From contig CANFMT010000007.1 in NCBI GenBank assembly GCA_947448415.1, positions 32,616 to 96,615 of the forward strand: DNA of 64,000 nucleotides, given 5' to 3'. Shown in pieces: positions 1 to 14,280 of this stretch. Every line of letters begins with the position of its first letter. The stretch's first letter is position 1. Below the pieces are notes generated by a model, which saw nothing but the letters and a program-made list of their open reading frames with translations, had not been told where the DNA came from and searched no databases. The DNA is from Burkholderiaceae bacterium. Its GTDB lineage: Bacteria > Pseudomonadota > Gammaproteobacteria > Burkholderiales > Burkholderiaceae. The position numbers were made by a program, and so were the translations under genes.

Positions 1-129
1 ATTGACCCTTGGGGGGATGTGATAGAAGACTTGCCCGAAGGTGAAGGCTTTATTTCTGGGGTTTTAAGCAAAGAAAAACTAAACGAGGTACGCTCTAAGT
101 TACCCGCTCTTGCACACCGTAAGCTTTAA
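1..129 (+). CDS. C-terminal fragment of a carbon-nitrogen hydrolase (nitrilase) family protein, truncated by window start
   Basis: Frame 1 reads [42 protein letters not shown]; typical nitrilase-superfamily C-terminus directly upstream of tldD. Confidence 0.75.
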   Translation: MDPWGDVIEDLPEGEGFISGVLSKEKLNEVRSKLPALAHRKL

Positions 130-149
130 CGAAAGACCTCTTGAATCAC

Positions 150-1640
150 ATGAATGCACCAGAAGCACTATTTCCAAGTAAATGGACCAAAGCCAAGAAG
201 CAAGCGGACTTAATTAAGTTAGCTAAATCAATCCTACTTGAACCAACAGGATTATCTGAGCAGGACCTTCATCACACCTTTGGCAATCTCTTTACTCATC
301 GTCTTGATGATGCAGATTTGTACTTTCAGCATACTCGCAGTGAGAGCTGGAGTCTTGAGGAGGGAATTGTCAAATCGGGTAGTTTTAATATTGACCAGGG
401 TGTTGGTGTACGTGCCATCTATGGTGATAAGACCGCCTTCGCCTATTCAGATGAAATTAATCTAGAGGCTTTAAATAAGGCAGCAAAGGCAACACGTGTA
501 ATAGGTCCCGCGGGTGGGAAGCAAGCCGTTGCAAGCAAACTATTTAATCCAGTCTCCAATCAGCTCTACTCAGACATTAACCCCCTGAATTCATTGGAAC
601 CCAAAGAAAAAATTGCATTATTAGAAAGTATTGAGCGACGTGCAAAAGCGCGTGACCCGCGCATTATTCAAGTCATGGCAAGTCTTGCTGGGGAGTTTGA
701 TGTCGTTTTAGTGGTGCGGGCAGATGGATTATTGGCTGCCGATATTCGACCGCTAGTGCGCGTTTCAGTGCATGTGATTGCCGAACAAAACGGACGACGA
801 GAATCCGGATCCTCGGGTGGTGGAGCGCGTCACGACTATCTCTACTTCGATACTGATCTGATCAATCGATATGTGGATGAGGCAGTTGATGGAGCCCTAG
901 TCAACCTAGAGTCTCGTCCCGCACCTGCTGGACCGATGACCGTTGTGATGGGCCCGGGTTGGCCTGGTGTTCTTTTACATGAAGCGGTTGGTCATGGCCT
1001 TGAGGGTGACTTTAATCGCAAAGGATCTTCAGCATTTGCTGGGTGTATCGGTCAACGCGTTGCAGCCAAAGGTGTCACAGTAGTTGATGATGGAACGCTC
1101 TCTGGACGTAGAGGCTCTTTAAATATTGATGACGAAGGAACTCCAACTCAGTGCACAACTTTGATTGAGGACGGGATTCTAAAAGGTTATATCCAAGATA
1201 GTCTCAATGCGCGCCTTATGAATATGCCTCTTACTGGCAATGGGCGCCGAGAAAGCTTTGCATCCCTCCCCATGCCACGCATGACTAATACCTATATGCT
1301 GGCAGGCAAAGATGATCCCCAAGAAATCGTAGCCAGTATCAAGCGTGGCTTATATGCCGTGAATTTTGGCGGCGGTCAGGTGGATATCACTAGCGGAAAA
1401 TTTGTCTTTTCTGCCTCCGAGGCTTACTGGGTTGAGAACGGCAAAATCCAATACCCCGTCAAAGGCGCAACCATTATTGGCAGCGGTCCAGAATCGCTCA
1501 AACAGGTTTCCATGATTGGAAATGACCTCAAATTGGATGGCGGCGTAGGGGTTTGCGGCAAAGAAGGGCAAAGCGTTCCGGTTGGGGTTGGGCAGCCTAC
1601 CCTCAGGATTGATAGTCTAACTGTGGGTGGTACCGCCTGA
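150..1640 (+). CDS. tldD: Metalloprotease TldD (ORF can also start at TTG 141)
   Basis: TldD motifs including [29 protein letters not shown] (HExxxH-type zinc motif) and [10 protein letters not shown]. Confidence 0.95.
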   Translation: MNAPEALFPSKWTKAKKQADLIKLAKSILLEPTGLSEQDLHHTFGNLFTHRLDDADLYFQHTRSESWSLEEGIVKSGSFNIDQGVGVRAIYGDKTAFAYSDEINLEALNKAAKATRVIGPAGGKQAVASKLFNPVSNQLYSDINPLNSLEPKEKIALLESIERRAKARDPRIIQVMASLAGEFDVVLVVRADGLLAADIRPLVRVSVHVIAEQNGRRESGSSGGGARHDYLYFDTDLINRYVDEAVDGALVNLESRPAPAGPMTVVMGPGWPGVLLHEAVGHGLEGDFNRKGSSAFAGCIGQRVAAKGVTVVDDGTLSGRRGSLNIDDEGTPTQCTTLIEDGILKGYIQDSLNARLMNMPLTGNGRRESFASLPMPRMTNTYMLAGKDDPQEIVASIKRGLYAVNFGGGQVDITSGKFVFSASEAYWVENGKIQYPVKGATIIGSGPESLKQVSMIGNDLKLDGGVGVCGKEGQSVPVGVGQPTLRIDSLTVGGTA

Positions 1641-1670
1641 TTTTGTCTAAATACGGCTTAAAATAGATGC

Positions 1671-2795
1671 ATGAGCCAACAAAACACAAACCCCGCTACT
1701 TGGTATTCCGCTGTCGACAAGACTTCGGACACTGATGATCAACGCATTGACAACATTACCGCTCTGCCACCACCAGAGCATTTAATTCGCTTTTTTCCGA
1801 TCTCAGGAAGCCCAACAGAAGCGCTGATCAGCAAAACGCGCAAGAAGATCCGCAACATTATTCATGGCAAAGATGATCGTTTACTCATCATCATCGGACC
1901 ATGCTCCATTCATGATCCAAAAGCTGCACTGGAATATTGTCAGCGCCTCTTAGTCGAGCGCGAACGTCTTGCGGGTGAGCTCGAAATTGTGATGCGTGTT
2001 TATTTTGAAAAGCCACGCACTACCGTAGGATGGAAAGGATTGATAAACGACCCGTACTTAGATGAGAGCTATCGCATCGAAGAAGGTCTACGTATTGCTC
2101 GTCAAGTTCTCATAGAAATCAATCGACTGGGTATGCCAGCTGGTAGCGAATTCTTAGATGTTATTTCCCCGCAATACATTGCTGACCTCATTTCATGGGG
2201 AGCAATTGGTGCGCGCACCACCGAAAGCCAAGTTCATCGCGAACTAGCTTCCGGCTTGTCTGCGCCTATCGGATTTAAGAATGGTACTGATGGCAATATC
2301 AAAATCGCCACTGATGCTATTCAAGCAGCTGGACGTCCGCATCACTTTTTATCCGTTCACAAGAATGGGCAAGTATCTGTTGTAGAAACTAAGGGCAATA
2401 AAGATTGTCACGTTATCTTGCGCGGCGGCAAAGAGCCAAACTATGAAGCTAAATTTGTTCAGGCCGCCTGCTCTGAGCTAGAAGCAGCAAAGCTTCCAGG
2501 AAGCTTGATGGTTGACCTCTCGCATGCCAATTCAAGCAAAAAGCATGAGCGTCAAATTGTTGTAGCCGATGACGTAGCACAACAAATTGAAGCTGGATCC
2601 CATCAGATTTTTGGCGTAATGATTGAGAGCCATTTAAATGATGGCGCTCAAAAATTTACACCAGGAAAAGATGACCCAAGTAAATTAGAATACGGTCGCA
2701 GCATTACTGATGCCTGTATTGACTGGGATAGTTCTGTACAAGTATTAGAACGTCTTGCTACTGCAGTAAAGAAGCGCAGAAGCAAGAAAAAATAA
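1671..2795 (+). CDS. aroG: 3-deoxy-7-phosphoheptulonate synthase (DAHP synthase, class I)
   Basis: LLIIIGPCSIHDPKAALEYC, RVYFEKPRTTVGWKGLINDP, GARTTESQVHRELASGLSAPIGFKNGTDG. Confidence 0.95.
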   Translation: MSQQNTNPATWYSAVDKTSDTDDQRIDNITALPPPEHLIRFFPISGSPTEALISKTRKKIRNIIHGKDDRLLIIIGPCSIHDPKAALEYCQRLLVERERLAGELEIVMRVYFEKPRTTVGWKGLINDPYLDESYRIEEGLRIARQVLIEINRLGMPAGSEFLDVISPQYIADLISWGAIGARTTESQVHRELASGLSAPIGFKNGTDGNIKIATDAIQAAGRPHHFLSVHKNGQVSVVETKGNKDCHVILRGGKEPNYEAKFVQAACSELEAAKLPGSLMVDLSHANSSKKHERQIVVADDVAQQIEAGSHQIFGVMIESHLNDGAQKFTPGKDDPSKLEYGRSITDACIDWDSSVQVLERLATAVKKRRSKKK

Positions 2796-2823
2796 TGCAG
2801 CAGTCATTTTCAGCTAATGCAAT

Positions 2824-2856
2824 TAAAAGAGACTATTTATTTGGTCTCTTTTTTTT
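2824..2856. terminator. Rho-independent terminator, AAAAGAGAC...GGTCTCTTTTTTTT
   Basis: Inverted repeat plus T-run after aroG; overlaps the 3' codons of the convergent adenosyltransferase gene. Confidence 0.75.
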
Positions 2857-3406
2857 CGTGCTTCCAAAGTACATCAGAGCCACCGGCTGCTCGATTTAAA
2901 ACGCGTGCAAGCACAAAGAGCAAATCGGATAATCGATTTACATATTGACGAGGAGAGTCATATAAGGGCTCCTCCCAACCTAAGCGAACAATAGAGCGCT
3001 CTGCTCTTCGGCAAACAGTCCGACATACATGTGCTTGTGCTGCAGCACCTGTTCCACCTGGCAAGATGAACTCTGTCAAAGGCGGTAATTGCTGGTTATA
3101 TTTTTCTAGCCAAATATCGAGCTGTGCTACATGTTCCGGATTGAGGAGCTTGTAATTAGGAATACAAAGCTCGCCACCTAAATCAAATAAGTCATGCTGC
3201 ACCTGCAGAAAAAGCTCTCGCATTTCGGCCGTGATACTTTCCGGGATTTCTTCGGTCATTAAAACACCGATTTCTGAGTTCAATTCATCGACATCACCCA
3301 TAGCGCAAATCCGCAGATGATCCTTCTCAACACGACTGCCGTCACCCAAGCCCGTCATCCCCGCATCACCGGTTCTTGTGGCAATTTTTGATAATCGATT
3401 TCCCAT
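2837..3406 (-). CDS. Cob(I)yrinic acid a,c-diamide / ATP:cob(I)alamin adenosyltransferase (PduO type)
   Basis: KIATRTGDAGMTGLGDGSRVEKDHLRICAMGDVDELNSEIG and LPGGTGAAAQAHVCRTVCRRAERSIV signatures. Confidence 0.92.
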   Translation of the reverse strand: MGNRLSKIATRTGDAGMTGLGDGSRVEKDHLRICAMGDVDELNSEIGVLMTEEIPESITAEMRELFLQVQHDLFDLGGELCIPNYKLLNPEHVAQLDIWLEKYNQQLPPLTEFILPGGTGAAAQAHVCRTVCRRAERSIVRLGWEEPLYDSPRQYVNRLSDLLFVLARVLNRAAGGSDVLWKHEKKETK

Positions 3407-3424
3407 GAGCTTAATTATAGGTAA

Positions 3425-4939
3425 ATGGCTAAAATGATTCTTATGAATATGGTGACCCCACCCCCCGATTTAGCCGCTATAAGCGCCCTTCAGTCAAAAT
3501 TGGTATCGGCCTTACGCCCAATACTTCCGGAACATGCACTTCTGTGGGAGCCGGAAGACACTATTCCTTATGAATGCGATGGCTTAGCCGCCTACAGAAG
3601 GATGCCATTGGCAGTAGCTTTGCCTGAGACTGAAGAGCAGGTTGCTCAAATTTTGAAGGTTTGCTATGCAATGCAAATACCAGTGGTGCCTCGCGGATCA
3701 GGAACAGGGCTTTCTGGTGGTGCAATGCCACTCTCTCAAGGTTTAGTGCTGTCATTGGCCAAGCTTAAAAAAATTATGAGCATTGATCCATTTACCCGCA
3801 CTGCGGTTGTTCAACCCGGCGTTCGCAATCTTGCCATCTCAGAAGCCGTTGCGCATCTTGGCTTGTACTACGCACCAGATCCTTCGTCTCAAATTGCTTG
3901 CTCGATTGGTGGTAACGTCAACGAAAACTCTGGTGGCGTGCATTGCCTTAAATATGGGCTCACATTACATAATGTTCTGCGCGTCCGTGCAATCCTAATG
4001 AATGGTGAAATCGTAGAATTTGGTGGCTTAGCGCCAGATTCTCCTGGATTAGATTTGCTTGCAATCATGATGGGTAGCGAAGGCATGCTAGCTGTGGTTA
4101 CTGAAGTCACCGTTAAATTAGTTGCTAAGCCAAAATTGGCTCGCGTAATCATGGCAAGCTTTGACGATATTGAAAAAGGCGGCAATGCAGTTGCTGCCAT
4201 CATTGCTGCCGGCATTATTCCTGCAGGTTTAGAAATGATGGATAAAGCTACCACTCGTGCCGTAGAAGAGTTTGTGCACGCCGGTTATGACTTAGATGCT
4301 GCAGCTATTTTGCTCTGCGAATCGGATGGCACTCCAGAAGAAGTAGCAGAAGAGATTGATCGCATGACTAAGGTTCTTGAACATGCTGGCGCCAGCGGTA
4401 TTCAGATCTCCAAAAATGAAGCTGAGCGCTTAAAGTTTTGGAGTGGCCGCAAGAACGCTTTCCCTGCGGCTGGACGCCTAGCACCAGACTACTACTGCAT
4501 GGATGGCACCATTCCCCGTCGACACATTGCTACGTTACTCAAGCGCATTCAGGGCATGGAAGAGAAGTATGGCCTTGGCTGCTTAAATGTCTTTCATGCA
4601 GGTGATGGCAATATGCATCCCCTTATTTTATTTAATGGCGCAGACCAAGAAGAATGGCATCGCGCTGAAGAATTCGGTACAGAAATTTTAGAAGCCTGCG
4701 TTGAACTTGGTGGCACCATCACCGGTGAGCATGGCGTAGGTATCGAAAAAATTAATTCGATGTGTGTGCAGTTTGGAGAAGGTGAGCGCGAATCTTTCTG
4801 GGGAGTGAAGAGCGCCTTTGATCCAGAAAAGTTGCTCAACCCAGATAAAGCCATCCCAACTTTGAGTCGCTGCGCAGAATATGGCCGCATGCGCATTAGT
4901 GGTGGCCAATTGCCCCACCCAGAATTGGAGCGCTTCTAA
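3425..4939 (+). CDS. glcD: FAD-linked oxidase, glycolate oxidase subunit GlcD
   Basis: VVPRGSGTGLSGGAMPLSQGLVLSL FAD-binding motif; followed by glcE and glcF. Confidence 0.93.
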   Translation: MAKMILMNMVTPPPDLAAISALQSKLVSALRPILPEHALLWEPEDTIPYECDGLAAYRRMPLAVALPETEEQVAQILKVCYAMQIPVVPRGSGTGLSGGAMPLSQGLVLSLAKLKKIMSIDPFTRTAVVQPGVRNLAISEAVAHLGLYYAPDPSSQIACSIGGNVNENSGGVHCLKYGLTLHNVLRVRAILMNGEIVEFGGLAPDSPGLDLLAIMMGSEGMLAVVTEVTVKLVAKPKLARVIMASFDDIEKGGNAVAAIIAAGIIPAGLEMMDKATTRAVEEFVHAGYDLDAAAILLCESDGTPEEVAEEIDRMTKVLEHAGASGIQISKNEAERLKFWSGRKNAFPAAGRLAPDYYCMDGTIPRRHIATLLKRIQGMEEKYGLGCLNVFHAGDGNMHPLILFNGADQEEWHRAEEFGTEILEACVELGGTITGEHGVGIEKINSMCVQFGEGERESFWGVKSAFDPEKLLNPDKAIPTLSRCAEYGRMRISGGQLPHPELERF

Positions 4940-6084
4940 TGAGTCACTCCGATTCACAAATCGATGTATTCCGAGACCAAATTCTCAATGCAGCGAACAA
5001 TAAAACTCCGCTATCTATCGAAGGCGGCGGCACAAAGTCTTGGTACGGCAACCCCAATCAATTCACCAAGTTAGAGACGCGTGCGTACTCGGGGATACTG
5101 GAATATCAACCAGAAGAATTAGTCATTACCGCTTGCGCAGGGACTCCACTAAAAGAAATTGAAGCAGCGCTCAAGGAAAAAAATCAGGTCCTCGCTTTTG
5201 AGCCGCCACACTTTGGTGAAAATGCCACTTTTGGTGGTGCCATTGCTGCTGGCTTAGCGGGCCCCGGCCGCATCACCGTTGGAAATTTCCGTGACTTTGT
5301 ATTGGGCGCTCGCATTTTAGATGGCAAAGGTCAGGATCTTTCTTTTGGCGGCAAGGTAATGAAAAACGTTGCAGGGTACGATGTCTCTCGCTTACTTCCT
5401 GGCTCCTTAGGAACACTTGCGCTGCTGTTAGAGGCATCAGTCAAGGTATTACCGAAACCCGCTGCCTGCGCTACCTTGCGTTGCCAAATCTCTCAAGATA
5501 ACGCCTTAAAAGTACTGAATGAATGGGCTGGTCAGCCTCTACCACTCTCCGCAAGTTGCTGGCTTGGCTCAGCAAAAGGTGGAGATGGCGAACTTACTAT
5601 CCGTCTTGCTGGCGCTGCTGCTGCAGTTAAGGCTGCTATTCCACTAATGAGTTCATTGGTCCTTGCCTCCGAGGTCAATGATGAAGTTGCAGAACAATTT
5701 TGGAATGACTTGCGTGAGCAAAAACTCTCCACACTTAGCAATCTTGGCGCAGATCAAACCCTATATCGCCTAGCTTTGCCTGCTGCCTGTGGGCCAATTA
5801 CCATTCCCGACAGCGATGATCAAGTCACTCTAGAGTGGCATGGCCAACAACGCTGGATCAAAGCTCCTGGAGATGAAGCTACCTTTGCAAGCATTAAGGC
5901 GCTCGCCAATTCTCATGGCGGACATGCAACGCGTTTTAGGCAGGGAGCAAATATAAATCCCTCCTATCAGCGCTTTACTTTGCTTTCAGAACAAGCTCAA
6001 TCCAAAGCCCTTGAGGTAGTGCAAGAGCGCTTGAGATCCTCTTTCGATCCTTTCGGCGTATTTGCCACTAAACGTCTTCCATAA
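4939..6084 (+). CDS. glcE: Glycolate oxidase subunit GlcE (FAD-binding)
   Basis: GGGTKSWYGNP, GGAIAAGLAGPGRITVGNFRDFVLGARILDGKGQ; start codon overlaps glcD stop. Confidence 0.92.
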   Translation: MSHSDSQIDVFRDQILNAANNKTPLSIEGGGTKSWYGNPNQFTKLETRAYSGILEYQPEELVITACAGTPLKEIEAALKEKNQVLAFEPPHFGENATFGGAIAAGLAGPGRITVGNFRDFVLGARILDGKGQDLSFGGKVMKNVAGYDVSRLLPGSLGTLALLLEASVKVLPKPAACATLRCQISQDNALKVLNEWAGQPLPLSASCWLGSAKGGDGELTIRLAGAAAAVKAAIPLMSSLVLASEVNDEVAEQFWNDLREQKLSTLSNLGADQTLYRLALPAACGPITIPDSDDQVTLEWHGQQRWIKAPGDEATFASIKALANSHGGHATRFRQGANINPSYQRFTLLSEQAQSKALEVVQERLRSSFDPFGVFATKRLP

Positions 6085-6092
6085 GTTTTTAT

Positions 6093-7370
6093 ATGCAAAC
6101 TCAACTCGCACCTCAATTTGCCAACACGCCGGAAGGTATCGAGGCGGCCCATATTCTGGGCAAATGTGTCCATTGCGGTTTTTGTACCGCTACCTGCCCC
6201 ACCTATCAGCTTCTTGGTGATGAATTAGATGGCCCGCGTGGACGCATCTATCTCATTAAGCAAATGGCTGAAGGCCAAGCGCCAACCGAAAAGACTCGTC
6301 TTCACCTAGATCGCTGTCTAACCTGCCGCAATTGCGAGAGTACTTGCCCAAGTGGAGTTCAATACGGCAACTTGATAGATATCGGACGTAAATGGGCGGA
6401 AGAGAATACTCCAGAGCGTCCACTTGCCCAAAGACTCACTCGTTGGGTACTCAAAGAAGGTTTAACGAAGCCCGCCTTATTTAATTCAGCTATGACTTTG
6501 GGTCGCCTAATGCGCCCATTGATGCCAAGTGGCATTAAACGCAAAATTCCGCTGGCTATTAACAAAGCATTGGCTAGCTCCACCGATGCTTATGCAAGAC
6601 CTACCGCTGCTCATCAGCGAAAAATGCTTTTGCTAGAAGGCTGCGTTCAGCCTGGCATGTTGCCCAATATTAATTCGGCAACAGCACGTGTACTCAATGC
6701 ATTAAAGATTCAATTAATCAGCGCGCCCAATGCTACATGCTGCGGAGCGTTGCGCTATCACTTAAACGACCAGGCTGGCGGTTTAGACAACGCTAGGCAA
6801 AATATTGATGCATGGTGGCCTATGGTTGAGAATGGTGTAGAGGCAATTGTCATGACCGCATCTGGTTGCGGTGTGATGGTAAAAGACTATGGACACCTCT
6901 TTGCTAATGACCCTACTTATGCAACAAAGGCTAAAAAGATTTCAGAATTAACCAAAGATATTTCTGAGATTTTGCCTTCCTTACAAAATGAGCTGGTACA
7001 ACTGATCGGCACAGATCCAAAGCCTGGCGTTGTATATCACCCACCCTGCACTTTGCAACATGGCCAACAAATTCGTGGCAAGGTAGAAGATCTACTCACC
7101 AATATTGGCATTGGGGTGCGCTTATGCGCCGACAGTCATCTTTGCTGCGGTTCTGCTGGAACTTATTCAGTTACTCAACCAGAATTATCCGAACAGCTCC
7201 GCAAGAATAAGCTAACTCACCTCAATGCGGCTTGCGAAGAATCAGGGGCAGAAGTGATTGTTTCAGGAAATATTGGTTGCATTACCCATCTACAGCAAGA
7301 TGATGTCCCAGTAGTACATTGGATTGAAATCGTAGATCAATTAATCAATAACCCTTCTAAAGCCTCATGA
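6093..7370 (+). CDS. glcF: Glycolate oxidase iron-sulfur subunit GlcF
   Basis: Two CxxCxxCxxxCP clusters (CVHCGFCTATCPTYQL, CLTCRNCESTCPSGVQYG) and CCG motifs. Confidence 0.95.
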   Translation: MQTQLAPQFANTPEGIEAAHILGKCVHCGFCTATCPTYQLLGDELDGPRGRIYLIKQMAEGQAPTEKTRLHLDRCLTCRNCESTCPSGVQYGNLIDIGRKWAEENTPERPLAQRLTRWVLKEGLTKPALFNSAMTLGRLMRPLMPSGIKRKIPLAINKALASSTDAYARPTAAHQRKMLLLEGCVQPGMLPNINSATARVLNALKIQLISAPNATCCGALRYHLNDQAGGLDNARQNIDAWWPMVENGVEAIVMTASGCGVMVKDYGHLFANDPTYATKAKKISELTKDISEILPSLQNELVQLIGTDPKPGVVYHPPCTLQHGQQIRGKVEDLLTNIGIGVRLCADSHLCCGSAGTYSVTQPELSEQLRKNKLTHLNAACEESGAEVIVSGNIGCITHLQQDDVPVVHWIEIVDQLINNPSKAS

Positions 7371-8092
7371 ATTCGATTGTCATCAACCTAATGAAAGTTA
7401 GGGAGCGGATTGAGCTTGCTGCTCTAGCAGCAAAGCGTGAACCCGAAGAAATTGAACTCTTGGCTGTTAGCAAAACCTTTCCTGCCTCAGCAGTGGAAGA
7501 GGCAATGCATGCGGGACAATCTGCCTTTGGTGAGAACTACGTCCAAGAGGCCGTTGAAAAAATTGAGAAGCTGGCTAAATTACGTCCTTGGTTAATTTGG
7601 CACTTCATTGGCCCACTACAAAGTAATAAAACCAGAGAAGTTGCGCAGCACTTTGACTGGGTTCATGGCGTTGATCGTCTCAAAATTGCTGAGCGCCTCT
7701 CCGCTCAACGTGGTGAATTTCCTGAACTAGCCCCTTTACAGGTCTGCGTGCAAATCAATGTGAGCGAAGAAGATAGCAAAAGTGGTGTTTCCCTGGCAGA
7801 GGTCGAAGAACTTTGCAGTGCAATCACTTCTTTACCAAATTTAGTGCTAAGAGGCTTGATGGCTATACCCGCCCCCAATCCAGACCCTCATCAACAGCGC
7901 CAGGCTTTTGCAAGCGTGCAAGATTGCTTTAGAAAGATACAAACTACCCATTCGACTGAGCTGGGATATCAATTTTTCGACACCCTTTCGATGGGTATGT
8001 CAGATGATTTAGAGGCTGCAATTGCCGAAGGAAGTACCATGGTTCGAATTGGTACAGCTATTTTTGGGAAGCGCGATAAGATTATCAAATGA
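7367..8092 (+). CDS. YggS family pyridoxal phosphate-binding protein
   Basis: LLAVSKTFPASAVEEAMHAGQSAFGENYVQEA, WHFIGPLQSNK, LSMGMSDDLEAAIAEGSTMVRIGTAIFG. Confidence 0.93.
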   Translation: MNSIVINLMKVRERIELAALAAKREPEEIELLAVSKTFPASAVEEAMHAGQSAFGENYVQEAVEKIEKLAKLRPWLIWHFIGPLQSNKTREVAQHFDWVHGVDRLKIAERLSAQRGEFPELAPLQVCVQINVSEEDSKSGVSLAEVEELCSAITSLPNLVLRGLMAIPAPNPDPHQQRQAFASVQDCFRKIQTTHSTELGYQFFDTLSMGMSDDLEAAIAEGSTMVRIGTAIFGKRDKIIK

Positions 8093-8958
8093 GCACAATT
8101 AAAACTGTACAAAATATTAGTAATGCACACATTACTTTCATTGGTGGTGGCAACATGGGCCGCGCCCTGATTAGCGGCCTCATTGCTAATGGATTTGAAC
8201 CCAATCAAATATCTGTAGTTGAAGCCAATGCAGTAACAGCCTTAAAGCTCCATGAGGATTTTGGAGTTCAAGGTATTGGTGCGTTAGAGCAAATTGCTTT
8301 TGACTTCTCCAAAAACAATGTAGTGGTCATGGCAATTAAGCCTCAAGACTTTAATATTGTTGCCAAAGGATTGGCCGCGAAACTCAAACATGCTAGTGCG
8401 CCCGGTCCTTTAATTCTGAGCATTGCTGCTGGCATTCGTTTAAAAGATATGAGTCGCTGGTTAGATCATGCACGCTGCGTACGCGCTATGCCAAACACCC
8501 CAGCTCTTATTGGCAAAGGGATCACAGGCTTATTTGCCGATGCCGCTGTTAATGAATCAGATCGTGCTTTGGCTGAAACGATTTGTAATGCGGTAGGCCA
8601 GGCCGTATGGGTGTCAGAAGAAAAACTTATGGACGCAGTAACCGCTGTTTCAGGTAGTGGACCAGCCTATGTCTTCGCCTTTTTGGAAGCCATGCAATCA
8701 GCAGGAGAAAAACTTGGGCTAGATACTCAAACTGCACGCAAACTAGCTTATGCAACTCTAGAGGGGGCTACTCAATTAGCTCATAACTCTGATGAGCACG
8801 CGGGCATACTACGTGAAAGAGTAACCTCTAAAGGTGGCACTACTGCAGCAGCACTAGATGTGATGAAGCAACAAGGTTGGCACGAGATTCTAGAACAAGC
8901 GATTGATGCAGCCAGCCAGCGCGGCAAAGCCATGGGCGATGAACTAGGTCAGAGCTAG
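8089..8958 (+). CDS. proC: Pyrroline-5-carboxylate reductase
   Basis: [52 protein letters not shown]. Confidence 0.95.
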   Translation: MSTIKTVQNISNAHITFIGGGNMGRALISGLIANGFEPNQISVVEANAVTALKLHEDFGVQGIGALEQIAFDFSKNNVVVMAIKPQDFNIVAKGLAAKLKHASAPGPLILSIAAGIRLKDMSRWLDHARCVRAMPNTPALIGKGITGLFADAAVNESDRALAETICNAVGQAVWVSEEKLMDAVTAVSGSGPAYVFAFLEAMQSAGEKLGLDTQTARKLAYATLEGATQLAHNSDEHAGILRERVTSKGGTTAAALDVMKQQGWHEILEQAIDAASQRGKAMGDELGQS

Positions 8959-9818
8959 TTAAAGCCTAAGCCCAAGATAATCCCTAAAAATAAAAATCCG
9001 CCTAGCCAGTTGTTATGACGGAATGCCTTAAAGCAATCTTTTCGATTGCGGGTAGAGACCAGCTTTAGATGATAGATTGCACAAGCAAAAGCTAAAACCC
9101 AACCCAAGAGGAAATAGTTACTTAAATCGGCCAACTGCGCTACCCATAGCTGGCTAATGAATAGTATTGCGTAGCTCAATGCAATTGCAAGAACATCGTA
9201 CTGGCCAAACGTAATAGCTGATGTTCGTAAACCCAATCGCAAGTCATCATCGCGATCGACCATTGCATAGGCAGTGTCATAAGCAATTGCCCAAAAGATA
9301 TTTCCAACAAATAAAATCCATGCCTCTAGAGGGATGAAATCCAAAATTGCGGCATATGCCATGGGAATTCCAAAACCAAAGGCAATCCCCAGGATGGCTT
9401 GAGGCATTGCAAAAAAGCGCTTGGTAAATGGATAAATGAAGGCAACTAATAGAGCAAGAACGGAGAGTTGCTTAGTAAATACATTTAATGGCTGGATAAG
9501 CATGAAAGCGATAAAGGCCAATACACCGGCTACAACAATAGCCTCTTTGCCAGAAATTTTTCCACTAGTGACAGGACGACCCTGCGTTCTTTTGACATGC
9601 CGATCAAAGTCACGATCCGCATAATCATTAATCGCGCAACCAGCACTGCGCATCAAAAATGTACCCACTACAAAAATTAGCAATATAGATATATCTGGTA
9701 CCCCAGCACTAGCTAACCATAAAGCCCAGAGAGTAGGCCACAACAGCAATAGTGTACCGATAGGCTTATCCAGCCTAATTAAGTAACCGTAAGAGATGAA
9801 ACGCTCTCGTAAATTCAT
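8955..9818 (-). CDS. ubiA: 4-hydroxybenzoate octaprenyltransferase
   Basis: [40 protein letters not shown], multiple TM segments. Confidence 0.95.
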   Translation of the reverse strand: MNLRERFISYGYLIRLDKPIGTLLLLWPTLWALWLASAGVPDISILLIFVVGTFLMRSAGCAINDYADRDFDRHVKRTQGRPVTSGKISGKEAIVVAGVLAFIAFMLIQPLNVFTKQLSVLALLVAFIYPFTKRFFAMPQAILGIAFGFGIPMAYAAILDFIPLEAWILFVGNIFWAIAYDTAYAMVDRDDDLRLGLRTSAITFGQYDVLAIALSYAILFISQLWVAQLADLSNYFLLGWVLAFACAIYHLKLVSTRNRKDCFKAFRHNNWLGGFLFLGIILGLGFN

Positions 9819-9828
9819 AGCGTAATTA

Positions 9829-11916
9829 TCAAGCCTTTAAAAATTCAGCACGTGCTCCAAGCCAGCGCTCTAAATGTCGCTCAACAATATCTGCATGCTC
9901 ACTAAGCAAACGATCGGCTGCCCGTTGAGCCAATTCAATCAACCAAGCATCGCGCTGCAAATCAACAAAGCGCAACATGGCATCGCCCGACTGCTTGGCA
10001 CCCAATAACTCACCAGGGCCACGTAGCGATAAATCACGCTCGGCAATCACAAATCCATCCGAGGTCTCTCGTAAGGTTTGTAAGCGCTCTTTAGCAGCCA
10101 TCGAAAGCGGTTCGGCATACATCAAAATACAAACTGAATCTGCAGAGCCTCTACCTACACGTCCTCGCAGCTGATGAATCTGGGCATATCCAAAACGCTC
10201 TGCATGCTCTATGACCATCAATGCTGCATTTGGTACGTCCACCCCAACCTCAATCACCGTAGTGGCAACCAAGAGCTGAATCTCGTTTGCCTTGAAGGCA
10301 GCCATGACAGCCGCCTTTTCTTCAGCCTTTAACCTACCATGTACTAAGCCCACCTTGAAATCTGGTAGCGCTTGCGTCAACTGCTCAAAACTTTCTACCG
10401 CCGTTTGTAGCTGAAGCGCATCTGACTCCTCAATCAGCGGACATACCCAATATGCTTGCAAACCTTTAGATAGCCAACTTTGCAAGCCACTAATAACTTC
10501 GTCCCGACGACTAGCTTTAACCACTTTCGTGGAAATCGGTTTACGGCCAGGGGGTAATTCATCAATGACCGAAACATCCAAGTCGGCATAATAAGTCATC
10601 GCCAAAGTACGAGGAATTGGAGTAGCAGACATCATGAGCTGATGACAGTAAAACAATTCTGAGCCAACACGCTGCTGAATCTCTAAACGCTGCCTGACTC
10701 CAAAGCGATGTTGCTCATCAATCACCGCCAAACCTAACTTAGCAAAACTGACACTCTCCTGAATCAAAGCGTGTGTACCCACAATCAACTGAGCTTGTCC
10801 ACTCTCAATGACTTCTTGGGCTAATCTTTTTTCCTTGGCTTTTAAACTACCAGATAACCAAGCAATTTGAACTCCCAAAGGCTCGAACCACTCTTTCATT
10901 TTTAGATAATGTTGTTCAGCCAAAATTTCGGTAGGCGCCATAATAGCCGCTTGGTAGCCATGGTCCATTACCCTTGCTGCAGCTAAGGCTGCTACCACAG
11001 TCTTACCACTCCCTACATCCCCCTGTAGCAAGCGATTCATCGGAAAAGATTTGGAGAGGTCCTTGCTAATTTCTGACCAGACGCGCTCTTGCGCACCAGT
11101 TAATTTAAAAGGAAGCACTTTGAATAAGCCCGCTTCAAAACCTTTCTTCTCTTTGCTAGCAGTGCTCACTCCTTTGTCCTTTGTAAAGCTTGGAGCATGT
11201 CGCTCGCGACGAATCGCATGAGCTCGCTTTAAAGATATTTGTTGCGCCAGTAACTCTTCAAATTGCACCCTACGCCATGCGGGATGCGTACGCTCCAATA
11301 ATGACTGTGTATTGGCATCGGCTGGAGGTTGATGCAAATAGGTGATTGCCGCTTGTAAGTTGGGCCAATCGTTACTCAGCAATAACTCGGCCATCAGTTT
11401 TTTAGGCAAGAACTCCGCCAGACTATCTTGCAGACTTGGGTCCCGCAAAGCTTGCGTTACCGCTTTACGAATAATGGTTTGCGAAACACCGACACTCGCC
11501 GGATAGACTGGGGTTAAGCTAGTAGGTAATGTAGCATCTGGAGCAACAGCCCGAACAGTAGGGTGAACCATTTCTGGACCCTGAAAGCCCGCGCGCACCT
11601 CGCCACGTACTCGAATATTAACTCCTACTGCCATCTGCTTTTGCTGACTTGGATAGAAATTGAGAAAACGCAGATTTAGGGTTTCGGTTTCGTCCTCAAT
11701 AGTGACGACCATCTGCCGTCTTGGGCGAAACAAGACCTGGTTACGAATGACTACCCCCTGGGTCTGAGCAGAATTAAATCTACCCTGGTGGATAGCTTCC
11801 TCAATAGTCAGTAGCTCGGTCTCATCCTCGTAACGGGATGGCAAATGCAAAGCAAGGGCCATAGGGCTGTCTAAACCCATCTTTTGGAGTGTGCTTGGCG
11901 CTTGTTTAGTAGTCAT
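9829..11916 (-). CDS. recG: ATP-dependent DNA helicase RecG
   Basis: [74 protein letters not shown]. Confidence 0.97.
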   Translation of the reverse strand: MTTKQAPSTLQKMGLDSPMALALHLPSRYEDETELLTIEEAIHQGRFNSAQTQGVVIRNQVLFRPRRQMVVTIEDETETLNLRFLNFYPSQQKQMAVGVNIRVRGEVRAGFQGPEMVHPTVRAVAPDATLPTSLTPVYPASVGVSQTIIRKAVTQALRDPSLQDSLAEFLPKKLMAELLLSNDWPNLQAAITYLHQPPADANTQSLLERTHPAWRRVQFEELLAQQISLKRAHAIRRERHAPSFTKDKGVSTASKEKKGFEAGLFKVLPFKLTGAQERVWSEISKDLSKSFPMNRLLQGDVGSGKTVVAALAAARVMDHGYQAAIMAPTEILAEQHYLKMKEWFEPLGVQIAWLSGSLKAKEKRLAQEVIESGQAQLIVGTHALIQESVSFAKLGLAVIDEQHRFGVRQRLEIQQRVGSELFYCHQLMMSATPIPRTLAMTYYADLDVSVIDELPPGRKPISTKVVKASRRDEVISGLQSWLSKGLQAYWVCPLIEESDALQLQTAVESFEQLTQALPDFKVGLVHGRLKAEEKAAVMAAFKANEIQLLVATTVIEVGVDVPNAALMVIEHAERFGYAQIHQLRGRVGRGSADSVCILMYAEPLSMAAKERLQTLRETSDGFVIAERDLSLRGPGELLGAKQSGDAMLRFVDLQRDAWLIELAQRAADRLLSEHADIVERHLERWLGARAEFLKA

Positions 11917-11946
11917 CGTTAAAATCTAATACCTGATGGTAATGCT

Positions 11947-14147
<2,201 letters not shown>

Positions 14148-14280
14148 TAACCCTACAGGGGGCAAAACCCCCGCAAATCACCTCCAAAGCCCCACACAGT
14201 TTAGAATTGCGGGTTACGGCCTTGAGTTTAAAGGTCGAAAAATAATGCGGTTTTTAATTGGTATTTAACGGAGGTTTTGT

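Noticed and set aside
3889-4254. 121-aa minus-strand ORF within glcD and similar antisense ORFs across recG, pyk, pgk, secD
   Set aside because: All lie opposite confidently identified genes with no independent evidence of coding.
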